Source of the DNA: Galbula dea
Taxonomy: Eukaryota; Chordata; Aves; Piciformes; Galbulidae
Direction of reading: 5' to 3'
NCBI GenBank assembly: GCA_013399015.1
Contig: VWZX01006814.1
Coordinates: 930,001 to 994,000, forward strand
Length of the DNA: 64,000 bases
The notes under the pieces are model-generated. The model did not search any database, was not told the origin of the DNA, and saw only the letters and a program-made list of their open reading frames with translations. The position numbers and the translations under genes were made by a program. Shown here piece by piece: positions 39,451 to 53,484 of the stretch; the first letter of the stretch is position 1, and the number at the start of each line of letters is the position of its first letter.

Positions 39451-41251
39451 TTTATTTATTATGAGTTGTCTGCACCAGTTGCAGACTCACCACTGACTGG
39501 AGTCCAAAGACAGCTGTTTGTATTAAACGACACACAGCATATATGAACAGCATATCTGATATTTACCCCCAGTCCTCACAGCACATTCAGATCACATTTC
39601 CATGCCTTGGGAAAGAGTCCAACAGAAAAATTACTCTGTCTTTTAATGGGCCATGCTATTTTTAACTACTATGTAACTCAAGACATATTGATGGTAAATA
39701 CTTTTAGGGCAGCAGCACTATGGCCAAAATGACAGTTGCATCAAGTTAAAAAAAAAAAACCCTAAGCTTTTTATTGTTTAAAAAGGTCCCCAAAAAAAAA
39801 AAAAAGGTGGAGAGATTAGATCTGGTGGAACAGATAGAAATTTTCCACCAAGCAATGAGGGATAGGAACTGCATCCTTTCAGCACACTGAGCAAGACAAG
39901 GAAGGATGAGGAGATAAAAAGAGCATAAAACAGAATAAAAGGAGGACAAAACAATCAAGACTTTAAGTACAAGACATTCTGACCTGTGGTCCTGCCTCTG
40001 TGTCAGGAAGAGAACTTGCTAGATTTTAGGTGCCTTGTAGTTATAAAATAAGAAAGGCACATGCCTATCCCCTTCAGAGAGTTCACCTCTAAAAATTAAG
40101 GGGCAGGATGATAACTTACACCTCCTTTCTTCTCTTCCCCTTGACACACATTTTATCAGGAAACAAAAGAAGAAGGAAGTCAAAGTGTATTACAAACCAA
40201 TGGACAAAAAAAATCTTAACCTCACTAATACGTATGTCTAAGACGGTATTGTCTGATGGATAACAAACTTAAGCTGTCTTCTGCCTATATCCTTAAAGCT
40301 TTGGCAGAAAGTGTAGGAGAGGCATGGTAGTCCCATGACTGGTAACCTCCATTTTTTCTCCTCATTCATTGTCAAGTAGGATGTAGCAGGAGGTAGTCTC
40401 ACTTTACTACATATATAAACTATTTCAGGTTGGGTTTTCATGCAGTCTTGTAAGCTCCTTTGTCTCTCCATAACTTCCTTCAACTGCTTTAGCTATGCTT
40501 TGGGCCAAATCACCAGCTCTTACATTAAACAAAATCAGACCAACACAGAGATGCAAAAAGGATTTCCTTATGGGGTATCATATTGATCCTGGAACTAGCC
40601 CATACATCCCCATTTCCCTGTTGGTTTTGTCATATCCCTTAAGGGGTAATTAAAAATAATAAATAAAAATTGTTAAAAATTGAAAGCAGTGCTTTAATTG
40701 TAATTTTCAAAATTCCTATAACTTTTAAAAAACTACTATTAGTGTTAAGGAACAAAATTAACCATCCTGTCTGAAGGGTGTAGCATAGAAAAATGGCCTG
40801 TTCCTCTCAACACACGCAGAGAAATGTATTGTTTCATCAGCTGCATCAGTGCAACCATGAAAACTGGAGGAAACATTGAGTTCTTCCAAGAAGTTCAGAT
40901 TCTGTAATATAAATATTTTAGACTGAAAACTTCAGGGTTTCAGGATTTCTGGCTGTTCTTCCACAGCATATTAACATCATGTGAGTTCCTTCCTACAAAT
41001 ACAGTATTCATCCCCAAGTTCTAGGAGAAAGATTAATCCCCTTAATTAAAGTCTGTCAATGGATCCAGACCCTTGAAGCTCTGGCAAGTGACAGAATCTG
41101 GGAGTACTAAAGCATTGGTTTAGACATTTCAGAATCATTCAACAAGCTTGAAAGTTATTTCTCCATCCTCTGAATACTCCTTTCCTACAAAAGAAACTAT
41201 TTCTGAATGCAAATCTACATCAAAATAAGCATCTCTCCCACTTGCACCACA

Positions 41252-41287
41252 TTTCTAATTTTACAGCATTTTCTAATTTTATAGCAT
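41252..41287. repeat. Two copies of an 18-bp tandem repeat
   Basis: The word tttctaattttacagcat is followed directly by tttctaattttatagcat, with one base different. It is a minor slippage product. Confidence 0.85.
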
Positions 41288-42968
41288 TGCATTCCCAAAT
41301 TCTAGTCCACCAATCCTTCCACTCAAATCTTATTAAACACCATCCTATAGCAAACCTGTCTGCCCTTGCCCTTGACCAAGAGAGAGTTTTAGAGATCTGA
41401 TTTTTGCCCCAAAGCTGGACACTGCTTCCATATCTCACTCACCTGCAAGCCATTACCCACCAAAACCACTAGATAAATATCATGGATTCACTTATAGCAG
41501 AGAATTATTTCTAACAGAAACTTTCAGCACTGTCACCAGTTCACTGACCCATCTACTAAACTAATTTGTCTTATACTTTGTCAGCCATTTATGAAGACAC
41601 AGGTATAGAATGAAGCTTCATATCCCATTCCCTTTGACTTATGTTTTACATTTGACAGGTATGCCTCCAAGGAAGCACATGCAATTTTTTTCCCACCATC
41701 TCTTCTGCTTGCTCAACATATGTTCTTGGGGAGAATGGCATTTCTGCCTTTGAGGTACCCAAGCAACTGAATAAATAGGTTTTATGGAAGAAGGATATTC
41801 TCCATCATGTCATCTACCACCTTTACCCTTGACTGCCTGTTCCACAACACTCAGTAGGGAAAGTACATGATCAGCCTTTAGACCCTCAGCTTGCTGTTAA
41901 CCAAGTAGCTCAGTGTTGTACCAGCACATTCTCCAAAGAGATTAGAGAGGTAGGAGACAAACTGGTACCACTCCTTAGGTTTCCAGTGGAGCCCTGACAA
42001 TTTTCACCAGTTAGGGATGTTATTGAAGGAAAGCAAGACATTCTGAAAAATTCCTACAACCAATGCAAAGCACACTCCAATGACCAGATCTTTAGCTGGT
42101 GGAAAGCAGCAGAACATCATGAACTATTGCCTCTAACGACCTTCACTGAAAGATCTGCCTCACTAAGAAACACACACAACTGGGAAAGCACAAATGAAAG
42201 ATGATGTACTCAAGGGCTGCAACTCTTCTGTCCAACAAACTGCACTAAGCCCAGAAGATGCTAAAAGAATTTCTTAATCTGGAGGAAACTTGGCTTTCCC
42301 AAGGATATTCCCTTTTTTTTTTTTTCTTTTCCACCACAGAGAAAGTTTAACACATACATTTGAAAGCAACCCTCTAAACTGAAATAAATTTTGTTAGTAC
42401 TGAACTTAGTAATATTAAATTTCTCAGAAAAACTACTGAAAGCCACTTCCTAATTTGCAAAAGACAGCATTGGTGATTATTTGCATCAAGCTCACAGAAA
42501 ACACATACCTGATCTCACAAATACACACATCTTCTACCTAGAAAAAGTTTCATGAACTTGTTATTATGATTTTTTTTTTTTTGAACAGTGAAGATGTAAT
42601 ACAAAGACACAGCATTACCAGACACTGGCCTCTCCTTTTTCTGTGGTAAGTTACAGCCAGCATATAAAGGTATAAGATCTGCAGATTTACTTGTGACAAA
42701 CCAAAATAAAATTTGGCTTGAACTAATGAACATCCTATCATTTTAGGAGGGATCAACACTCCACAAATGCATCTAAAGATTAATGGCTACTCAGGTGCAA
42801 CTGACATGTCATTAAAGCAGTAAAATCTTTCCATAAAAATTATCTCATCTTTATTCTTTTCAAACTGGTTTCTTCTTCAATAGAAATAAAGAATGTTAAG
42901 CATTTTAGAAGATGATTAAAGTAAAACCAGGCTGAAAAAGAAAATGTCACATTATTTCCAAAAGAAGA

Positions 42969-43074
42969 CGCGCTTCTGTGTGACCTCGTCTAGGGAATCC
43001 TGCTGTGGCAGAGGGGTTGGACTAGATGATCTTTCGAGGTCCCTTCCAACTCCTAATATTCTGTGATTCTGTGA
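42969..43074 (+). mobile_element. CR1 LINE, 3' end fragment
   Basis: Sense orientation: cgcttctgtgtgacctcgtc, tagggaatcctgctgtggca, gaggggttggactagatgat, ctttcgaggtcccttccaac, tcctaatattctgtgattct. It is a clean 3' tail of the same subfamily as the copies at 24.2 kb and 62.1 kb. Confidence 0.95.
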
Positions 43075-44330
43075 ACTCTGATCCTTTTGCTCTAATTTCC
43101 TTCACAGAGAAAACATGTTATTTAATATAAGTTGCATGTTAAATTCCTAGCACAGTTGGAAAAGGTGCAGAAAATATCCGCACAAATCACAACATTCTGC
43201 TTGAGAAAAGACAGATGAAGAGGCAGTAATTCTGGTCTGCCACTAGAAAAAGGCAGACACCCTGGAGTCAAAGACAAAGAGTTTTTTGCTGTTTGTTTCC
43301 CCCCTGTTTTCCATGTTCCATCCTCCCGGTGCACACAGGAAGCAAAGCGATTGCTCATGTCAAACTAGTACAGTGGCAAGCAACTCTGCACGAGGCACAA
43401 ATGGAATATAATCCTTGCTGTCAGCTACACAAAGCACAGCTCAGCCTGGCCAGCCACAGCAGAGCCACTAAGAGCACCGAGAAAAGTTTTGGTAATCAAC
43501 TCCAGCCCCTCTGCAAATCCCTGTTATATACCTTCACAGAGGAACAGTTCATGTAAGAAACATCAGGTAAGAGAGCTGCAACATGCTAGTGTTTGCCTTC
43601 ACTCTTGTGCAATAGGAAGCATTAAAATGTCAACATCATTTACTGGTGAAAAGTTACAGAAGCTGCAGTTACAAAGGAAAACATCTTTACTTCTGTTAAT
43701 TAGGAGAACGTGTGCAAAAAGTCAAGAGGGAACAGCACTGAATGTTTAGGGGGAAACTTCTTCAATACTCATTGTCTTTTCTGGACCCACTGTGCTCTCT
43801 GCCACAGCAAAGTTCACCTGCTCCAAAGGATAAGCTATTGTAGAAGAGACCAGTATGGAAATGAAGCACAACCTATTTTCATTGAAGCTTGTCCAGGTGA
43901 GGAAATCTTTTTCATAATTTCCACACCCAATTACCCAGCCTGCATTGGCAATTACACTAATTCCATGCACGAATTAAACATGGCACTGCATGAGCACATC
44001 ATTTACACAGTGATCTGCATTTCTTATTTTTATTGGCTCTAAACCTTTTTACTGTGTGATATCGAAAGACTAGCAAGCAGGAAGGGCAGTAGACCATGTC
44101 TTTTCTGGAGATGCACATTCATTTCATAGAGACACTACTGTTTTGCTCAACAACAAATTCAGATTTGAAAAAACAGTGTATAGATAGCAAGGGGATGTAG
44201 CATTATGATGACAAGCAGTTTGCATTATTACAGGAGCAAATTACTGCTTCAATTCTAGATGACTAACAAAGTTGATTAATACAGCTCCTTCTTCCATGTG
44301 TGCAAACAATAATTCACAGTAAAGATCCAT

Positions 44331-44370
44331 ATTTTTTGTTTTGGGTTATTGGGTTTTGGGGTTTTTTTGG
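44331..44370. repeat. Short G/T tract with closely spaced G runs
   Basis: The plus strand reads ttttgggttattgggtttt then ggggtttttttgg, with G3, G3 and G4 runs 4-5 bases apart and a final GG. It is close to, but short of, a strict four-tract G-quadruplex motif. It is not a telomere repeat, because the spacers vary. Confidence 0.75.
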
Positions 44371-47300
44371 AAGATAGAGGCTGAAGGTCAACATGGTACA
44401 AAATAAAAATCAAATATCAACAAAAATAAATAAATATCAAATGAGTCTCACCACAGAGAAAATAGAAATCAAATTATTCACATATACTTTGCCCTTCTAA
44501 AACTATTTCCTGTACTACTTGGTAGAACAGAAGATAAATATAGGAAAATGGAGCAGGAAGAAGTAGTAAAGACTCCACAGAAAAATTAAATCATGAACCA
44601 CAGACACCACCACCTCTGACCGTTTCTTGTGGTTTTAGGTGCAAATCAAGACATATCTTCTGAATTTTGATGGAAAAAATAAAAATATTTATATCTCAGT
44701 TTACCTTATGATCTAATCCAGAGCACCAGATATATTTAATCTTTCTGCTTGCCTACCTACACTGACCACTGATGTGACCCTGCATAGACAGTGGTCCCCA
44801 AGGAAGCACTTAATAACTATATCAATTGTTTTGGTCAGAGCTGTTCAAAGGACAGCAAAACTAATATCACCGCAGCACAAATCCCTGTGTTGTCAACACA
44901 GCCATATGCATTCAAAAAGTACTTTACCGGTACAGTATATAAACATATCTACATGTACAAAGAACTTTCAGTATAGACTTACAGCCTCAGTTATGCAAGT
45001 ATCCTATCCACGGTCTCTAGATTGAGGGCAACTGCTCTGCAATTAAATAAAATACTTTCTACTTACTAAACAAAATGCCATATTTCATTTTTTTCTTTTT
45101 CTTTTCTTCATAAGTAAATAGGCTATTATGACTGCAGGTTATTAAATTGCTTTTAAATGCTGATGACTTGGCTAGAATAGAAATAAGCAAATCTAAACTC
45201 CCTTCAAGTGCACTGTTCAGTCTCAACTGAACTTGTCTATTTTTACATTAAAAAGGCACAGTCTCATTCACTATTCCCAAAGAAAATCACAATGAATTAT
45301 TCAACAGCTTTAAAACTCTCCAAACAGCTGTTTTCTCCACTTAGCCATTTCCTTTAGAACTGTTCCATCTTTCCCTCCTCCCTTCTCCAGATAAAACCCC
45401 AAACCAACAAAACATGAAAACACACAGCGAAATCCCCGGCAGCAAGAGGTTCACAATCAGTTCTCCTGTGAGCTGTCTAATTCTTAACATTTCAAACAGT
45501 TGTCTATTCCAACGTACCACTAGTTATTCCAACCACCACAGTAACAGAGACCCAGATGTTCAGCAGGATTTCAGTTCCTCATTCTCACTAGTGAATTAGG
45601 CAGCTAAAAACATTTTTGACTGAAAAACTGAGTTGTTCCACCTGGCTCTAATATGTTAAATCAGAAATTATATTATTCTCCTTTGCTTTCTACTTTCAGG
45701 ACAAATCACCTCATTTTATGCAGTGTACTAAAGAAATAAACAAGTCTCATGAAGAAAATAATAGGTTCACCCTTCGTTCCGACTGCAAGACCGTGCCACT
45801 TTTTTGTCAAAATCTAGCTTCTGCAAGCCTGTCATTTGCATTTATCAGTCACCTTCTTTTGGCAGCTGTTGTCTTTCTTTCTAAGGGAACAAAGGAATCA
45901 AGTCTCCAAAATTTGTTTCTCAAAGAAAAATTAAATCAAATCTAGTCAGACAGCTTTTCCTCTCACCCTTTTTGAAGGGGTATAGCTTTAGATACCTGGG
46001 AACAAAAGAGTGGAGCTGTCCATCTAAAACCAAAAAATGAATATGAACTCACTCAGCATATCACATCTCCTTGGCAATTTGAACTCTTCAGGCATCATGC
46101 AATAGATAAGATGAGATTAAGAGTTTACAAGTGCTGCTGTTCAACGAAAATGGGGCAGCAACATCAAACAGAAAATTAAACTGTATTTGAGGACTGTTTC
46201 TTTGTGTTTCATTCCATGATATTTTCACTGGCTGTAACACTGACATTTAGTAGCTTTTGGCCTGTAAAGCAGACAAGAGACTTATCAGAGTCCTAAAAAA
46301 TCAGATATCAAGAGTAATTTTTCTCCATTTAGACTGAAATCACCTCAGAAACTGTATAGCAGTGTCAGAACATCCTCTCCTTCCAAAACCAAGTTTTGAG
46401 AATGTAACTCTCTGTAGAATTCAAACTATATTTAGACCTGCAGCATCATTCACAGAGCCTTTGGAGTAACACAAGACTAACATTTTTAGGCAGCCTTGTA
46501 GTCCAAAATCTAAGCAATGGAAAAAAAAAAAAAAAATCAATCAGCCATGTAAAAATCAATGATCAGCACCATAAGCTTGTATTTTGAATCCCAAGTTTGT
46601 CATTCTCTCCAAACAGGGTGCTGTCATTACCTGAGCCTCATCATTTGGACATTAAGATGGAAAGATAAATTATTTCTGTTAGCCAGCAAAGCACTGAGTC
46701 TCATGTGGGAGATTCCGCTGAATCCTTACTTTGAAATGCAATAGTGGTTAAAATGCAAGCTTATGGTTCTCAGAAGAGGCCTTATACTTCATAGTCTCAG
46801 CAAAACAGATATGGCCATATCATCATTACAGCCAAATATATGTTCTCATACACATTAGCAGTGCTTAGATTGGGTTCTACCTCATGATCTGCATTCTTAC
46901 ATACACCTAGGAGCATAAAGTCTCCTACAACCTTCAGCTATTTCATGTACAAGCTATATGAAAGTGGTGCTGTTTTGTGGTGCTGCCTGCCATGAAAAGA
47001 CACAGGAGGGGATATCACAGCACTCCCTACTCAGCCCACTGCTTGCAAGACATGTATTTGCCACCAGCTCCCAATTTTTTTTATTTTTTTTTTTTTGGTA
47101 CCATATTGCAAGGTATCACATTATCTAACTGCCCCTAGTTACTGGGCATAACTGACTTACTCATGGCAAGAACCTTCACTGTGAACTGGAAATCTCAGGC
47201 CAGATGTTCCAATCCTCTACCTTACAGCCAAATCATTCCTAGGTCTCACACCAGAAAACATTTCTGTAGTTAGTAGCTCTGCTGAACAGGTGACTCTTAG

Positions 47301-50300
47301 TAACCACCTTTTATTTTCTGCACATCTGTTTGTTTTGCAAGCTCACACCATACCTACTGTTAGATTATCATCACCCTTGCCAGAAGAGAAGCAACACAAT
47401 TGGTAAGTGCTTTATGCAAAAAGTCCTGAAGCTTTTTGTAAAAACTGAAATAGACATTTTTAAAGAAAATGTAATGTGGTGCTATGTAAGTAAGTTAGTT
47501 TAAAATCTCATACAACTTTAGAAATATTTCCTCTGGACTGAGTCTTTGCAACTACTACATAGAAAGTAATTAATGGACAAAACTTGATAATAAAATCTTT
47601 ATATAACTTAAAATATGTCAGCTTTTAACTTTTCAGTTCTTGACACATAAAAGGTTCATTTTTATCATAGAATAAGATTGATGTTTTTAATACTTCATTA
47701 AATTGCATTCCAGTGTGCAAGTTTTGTAGAGGGAGTGATAAACTGTAACTGAAGTAAATTGTTTACAAACAAGACACAAATCCCTCCAAAATGTTTGTTT
47801 TGATTTGGAGCAAGAATAAAATACTAGGCACTATTTTATATAAAGCAATCAGCCAAGAGTTAGTGTAATGCTACAACCAAGAAGTCACACAACCAATCCC
47901 TGGTGTGCTCCCACAAAAATCACAGGAAAGTCTTTCGTTGCAGCCAGAAAAGGAAGACAGGTACGTAAAACAGTGAGTAACGCAAGAACATGAGACCACA
48001 TCACACAGGAAGAAAGGCTAAACGAGTTGTGGACATAGAAAAAAAATTGCCAAGCTGTTATAAAAGTTATTTTCTCCTAAATACAGCATCAATCCAGGGC
48101 ACCAAATTACCACCAGTATTTACTTCAGCATATTTTATTAAGCTGTGAATAAGAATGAACCACTCATCTCTGGACCTTGTCAGTCTAACACACTACATCT
48201 CAGCATTCACTTTTCAGCCTCCTTTTCTGTCAACCTTTTTCATCTGCACACAGACAATTACTTACAGAAATCATTCACACAACCTCCCAGAAAGGGCTTT
48301 TATCTGCAGGCAAAAATATGTTACTCAAAATTACAGTGTTTCTCAGTAAGAGTAATAACTGCTTCAGCAACAGAGGTGGGAATTAACGTCTTAAGAAGGA
48401 ACAATGACAATCACAAGTATTCCCCAGGCAGAAAGTGGCAAAACCCTGTGCTAACTGGATTTGGCACATCAAACAGTACCCTCAAAGCCAAAAGGACCTT
48501 TCAGACTCTCAAAGCCCACAATATCTCCTTAATCAGAAACTGGTGTGGTATGAAGGTGACCAGCTGGAAGTAACAGAATGAAACAAATGCAACATGGTAC
48601 TAGGATGAGCATATCCACAGGGCTGCAGCTCAATACCATACAACTACACTTGCTCACCTGATTACCTATGGTACTTCTAAGGTAGCACTGCCTGAGAGGC
48701 ATTCTAAAGGACTCTGCACTAGGCTGTCAGTACAGGCTGGCTAATTTGTCATTGAGAACATGATTTTGAGCAAACTTGCAGTCACAAGAAGTTATTTCAT
48801 TGATCCATTTTCAGCTGAACTGTTTGTTCTTTTTTGTATTCAAAAAATACCAAAAAATATGGGAGAGATTCCATGTGAATGGCATGCACTGAATGCTTTT
48901 TCGAAATAAAAGTGATGACTTCGGCTTGAAAGCTTCTTCAGTTTTGCTAAATAACACAACAGTGAATACTTCATGCTGAGTCTGGTGGTCCATCTCAAAA
49001 AAGTTAACTGCATATAAAGGATTTTGAGGGAAGGACACTGCAGCCTTTTAATATCCCTATTTTCTTTCTCAGTCAACCGATGCAATGCCCTTCTCCTGTT
49101 GTTTGCCTTTAAGGTGACTGAACAAAAATATCAGTTACTCATACAGCTGCACCTTTAAGTGAAACTCCCACTGCTTTTTTTTAAAGCAACAAAAAATAGA
49201 AAAGAAAAAACCCACTGAACAGACCACAAAACCAGCCAGTTTCCACAGGTTCCCATGGGCTATGTCCCAGCAACTCTCTCAATCATTTCAAGCAGAATTT
49301 GACTCTACTAATTAGAAGTATAAACCAGGTTTTATTCATGGAGTTTAGTATCCCTTCAAAAGGGCTCAGGGGATGACCAGACTGCTTCTAACTTTGGACC
49401 TTAGAGCTTTATTTTAGGTACCACAGTTGGAAAAGACTCTCCGTAATATATAGATAACACAAAACAAATATGGAAACACTTCAGGTTCCTCGAGTAGAAA
49501 GGAGTAGTTGATTTATCTATCAGTGACACATTTGCAACCACACTGCATAAAACATTACCCTAGGCACATGTAATATACAAGTTTATTTCAATGAATTCTG
49601 TACAACTTCATGGCAAACACTAGAGGAAAACTTTGAGGGGGAAAAAAACCCCTCAAGTAGATCTTGTCAGATTTCCTCAGCCTTGACACTACAAGGCATA
49701 GTCTGAAGATTCAAAATCTGTAAGGTCACATTATCAAGGAGACGGGAGGAAAAGCAGAACCAGTATGAAAAAGCATTAGATCACTGCAGGATTACAATAA
49801 AGTTTTCTCTGATGTAGCATAGCACTGCCAGAAGTAATTAGTACTCTTATCTGGAAGATGTATATTACCAGCAAGAGATCCATGATTACTTTTAGTTGGG
49901 GTAATGAAAGACCTGTGCTTATCCTCATTCCAATTCATTTCTACTCTCTCCTATCTGACTTTATCAGCATTGGGATTAACATCAGTAATAGGGCTGTATG
50001 CATATTTACACATTGTAATTAAGTACTGGGGGAAGTCGGAAGGGAGCTTTTTAAGTTCATTTATTAAAATGTAGGCATACTGCTAATCAGAGTCAAAATA
50101 CAGAGTGAAGTTATCAGAAAATAAAAACCTACTCTGGAATGAGAAAAAACAAGAGTTCTCCAGAGCCCTTCTTGGGTAGAAGAATTAAGCAGGATTCACT
50201 GACAGCATCAAAGAGGCTCTACAGAGAATACTAGAGTACCCATCTAAAAATCTGTGTTACAGTTAAAGACTGCCTCAAAAGCTCAGTGTTTCAAGCAGCG

Positions 50301-50344
50301 GAGTAGTAATTCAAATGGTAGATAATACCCATCATATCAATGAA

Positions 50345-50520
50345 AGATGAAGATCTTGGCCATTATGGCCTGGATTCAGCAAAGCACTTAAACACATTTG
50401 TTAAGTTGAACATCTTGATATCATCCCAACCTGACAAACTGCATAAAAATATGTTTAATTCCGAGGGCAATTTCCCTTGCCCTGACAAGATTTAAGCCTC
50501 TGCTTAACTTGATTTGCTGC
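50345..50520. repeat. Candidate ancient amniote interspersed repeat
   Basis: The start reads ggcctggattcagcaaagca then cttaaacacatttgttaag. This strongly recalls a widespread old amniote repeat whose arm reads ggcctgattcagcaaagcac then ttaagcacatgcttaac. About 125 bases on, taagcctctgcttaacttga then tttgctgc looks like a decayed reverse arm, giving a long imperfect inverted repeat. I cannot name the family with certainty. Confidence 0.4.
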
Positions 50521-51384
50521 TAGAACTGAGTACTGCAGTTTGGAATGCACAACTGCAAAGGCAGGTTTGTTTCAGTGGGCCCCTAACACCAAGAATTTTT
50601 GTTCTACATCGTAAGGCAACTCATTCACCACAGTGTTTTTCACCAAGATCTCCCTCTTGAGCAGATTTGCATTGATTTGTTTTCCAGCAAACATTCTGAA
50701 GTCTAGAGCATTTTATTAGGTTTCACTGGATTTATGCAACTGAGAGAAAACAGTTTGGCAGAGATTACAGATGGTACAGAAATCCAGTTAAAATATCCTC
50801 TGGCCATTACACCAAGATGTGTTAAGTATTTGTTACATATCAATAGACAAGCCAAAAATCATATCAATATATATGATATAACATCTTCCACTTACTAGCA
50901 TACTGTAAAAATAAGCATTTGAGGCTCAATCAAGCAACAGACTATCACAGAAGTCGATCAGATAACCAGATTTTCAGTCACTCATATCCACAAGGTTTCA
51001 GATAAGCACTGTCCAGTGTCCTAAAGACGTCTTCCCCAGAAGGTATCCTTGAGGGTCAGTTATTTTTACCCCTCCTGTTAAAACACACCATAAGCTTTTT
51101 GCTTTATTTACCTTCTTGCTTTCCACAGAGCAGTTACCTTTCAGTAGCAAAGCCAGTACCAGCTGCATTAATGCTTTAAAATCTCCAGCAATTAATTGCA
51201 TTTATATAAATATCATGGAATTTTATTCTTAAGACTGCACCTTACTACCCCATTTCTGCTGGAGCCAACTTTTGTATACCAGATGCGGAGACAGGCCAAA
51301 ACCCAGAAATAACTGTACTCAGCAGCAGAGCTACAAACATCATCATCAGGCAAACCACTTACATAACAAACTTTAATTAATTCA

Positions 51385-51533
51385 GCCACATGCCCTCCTC
51401 TGAAGTGGGTAATTACTATCCCCATTTAGCACAAGTAGGAAAACTAAAGGAGAATGATTGGCCCAGGTCAAACAAGGTGTATGGCAGAGAACAGAGTGCT
51501 CCTAACTCCAGTCTAGCACTAGCTAGAGAGCCA
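51385..51533 (-). mobile_element. MIR-like ancient SINE
   Basis: The plus strand follows the antisense MIR core closely. It reads cctcctctgaagtgggtaat then tactatccccatttagcac (consensus ccctatgaggtaggtac..tattatccccatttta), aagtaggaaaactaaaggag (gatgaggaaactgaggcaca), gattggcccaggtcaaaca (cttgcccaaggtcacaca), and gtatggcagagaacagagtg (agtggcagagccgggattc), followed by ctcctaactccagtctagca. This is the better preserved of the two MIR-like pieces in the window. The tRNA-derived head is not evident. Confidence 0.7.
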
Positions 51534-53446
51534 TCCCTTTCTTCATATAACCCACGTAATTAGATGATTTCAAGTCCAGCATGCAATTCAATACAATGAA
51601 AACAAGGCTATGCTTTCTTCCTCAAACAAATAACAGGTCATCCTTCTTTTCGTATTCTCCTGAATATTCACATCAGAGCTTCTCTCTTTAAATGCTCTGG
51701 AGAAAGATAAAATCTAATTGTAATGACTTAATGACTGCAACTTGGAGTCATTTATTGGCTGTAATGTGACTAATTGCTTATGTACAGCCTGAAAGGCAAA
51801 AACGGAAGTCTGTGGACTGAGACCAAAGTGAGCCACCAGGTTCTGATGACAGAGATCTGTCCACAATAAGTGGGTTTGAAGTGGCATCTTGACAGGAGCT
51901 TATATATTCACTTCAATTGGATTTGGATTNCTGATTTCATCAGCAATATAAGCCTGCAGCTAATTTTTTTCTTCCTCTACCCTGGGGTTACAGGAAAATT
52001 TTGCTGATGGGTTAATTCAGTAGGAGTTAATATCCATAATCAAAGCTGAGGGGTGTGCAGCAGAGCACAACCAGCAGACAATTGCCACACTTGATTTCGG
52101 CCTCCATAAAGGATGAAGCACATCAAGTAGAGACAAGAGTGCTTTGCAAGATCAGATCACACCACACTGCTTCTCCTGCTCCCTTCAGAGTGGTGCTTTC
52201 CCTCAGCCTGTTTCAGTTCCTTCATCTGTTAAAGCAGAAAGTATTACGCTTTCTTTTACAAGGCTGTCTGGCATCAGGATAAAAACTGTCCGGAGCTCAC
52301 TCTAGCATCACTAGAGGAAGGCAGAGCTTGAAGTACTGACACTGACTCTGTAACCAAATTTTGCCATCAGCCTCAGGAATTTCACTTCATACTTGTGTAT
52401 CACTGCTTTCTCCATTTTGGCCTCTTCTGACTCTTTCTTTACACCCCCACACCTCTATAGAGAAATTCCTTCTGTTCAGGTCTTCTCAGAGCTTACTGCA
52501 CTATTTCATAGCTGAGCTGCAGATCACTCATTACCTCAGCAATACTGTCAGAGGTAACTGAGGAATGTGGTGGTCATGCCATCTTGGCTTATCAGTCCCC
52601 CAGCTAATGCTTTCACATGTAGTGCCATTTCTTATTTACAATATACCCCTGACACCATTTCTATTTATATTGAATTAAAATTAATCAGTCAGGCATTTGC
52701 CACAGCAATCCATGTAACTCAACTTGGCAGCATGACATTATCACTAGCTAAGCAATACAAGCTTTGTATGATTAGGATCTCCTGGGAACTCACTCCATGA
52801 GAGGACTTCAGGTGCTGTAGTCATAAACCATTATGCTCCCTCCTAAGCCACTGTATGACAACCTTTTCCAAGGACAGCTCCAAACATGCAGCTCCAAAAA
52901 CCTGGAACAGTGGCTCAAACCTGATTTATTAGTGCAACCAAAGGTATGGAAATCCTTAAATCATAATTTCATCCTCTAGTAGGAAGTCCTACAATAATTA
53001 ACCCTTTCAGTATGTGTCAGTGCTGGGACTCTTACTGCGCACTGTTGGACATGAGACTGCCTGTGCACCACCACCAAGGAAGTTCACATTAGCATGTGAG
53101 GTTTTTCCCCTACTCTCCACCTCCAACAAGTTCAATTCTCCAAACTTTTGATGCATATATCTCCATGTGTTGACTAATGTTTCAGCTCCTTCTACTGTGG
53201 GAGCCACCCTGCTTTGCTGTTGTCAGGATAGTTGCCCATGCTGGGCTGCTAGATATTAGTCTGCTAGGTCTGACTAACATCTTCTGGTGACCTGCTTGTT
53301 TACTGGAAGTAAACATCTCCTTACTCTGAACAAGCATATACCAGAGAGTTCAGATAAGGCACAAGTTGCAGGACTCCACCTCTGTCAAAACCCTTCAGAA
53401 ACATGAGAAAGACTTGTTCTCCTGTCATGTCTTCCACAGGATAGAC

Positions 53447-53484
53447 AAAAAAAAAAAATCCAAAAAACCCCCCAAACCAAACCA
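53447..53484. repeat. A-run and A/C-rich tract
   Basis: Twelve A (53447-53458) are followed by tccaaaaaaccccccaaacc and aaaccaca. It is the complement of the G/T tracts seen elsewhere. Confidence 0.8.

Noticed and set aside
48145..48573. 142-codon plus-strand open frame
   Set aside because: No domain, low-bias composition, antisense to the host gene, and an overlapping second frame of similar quality.
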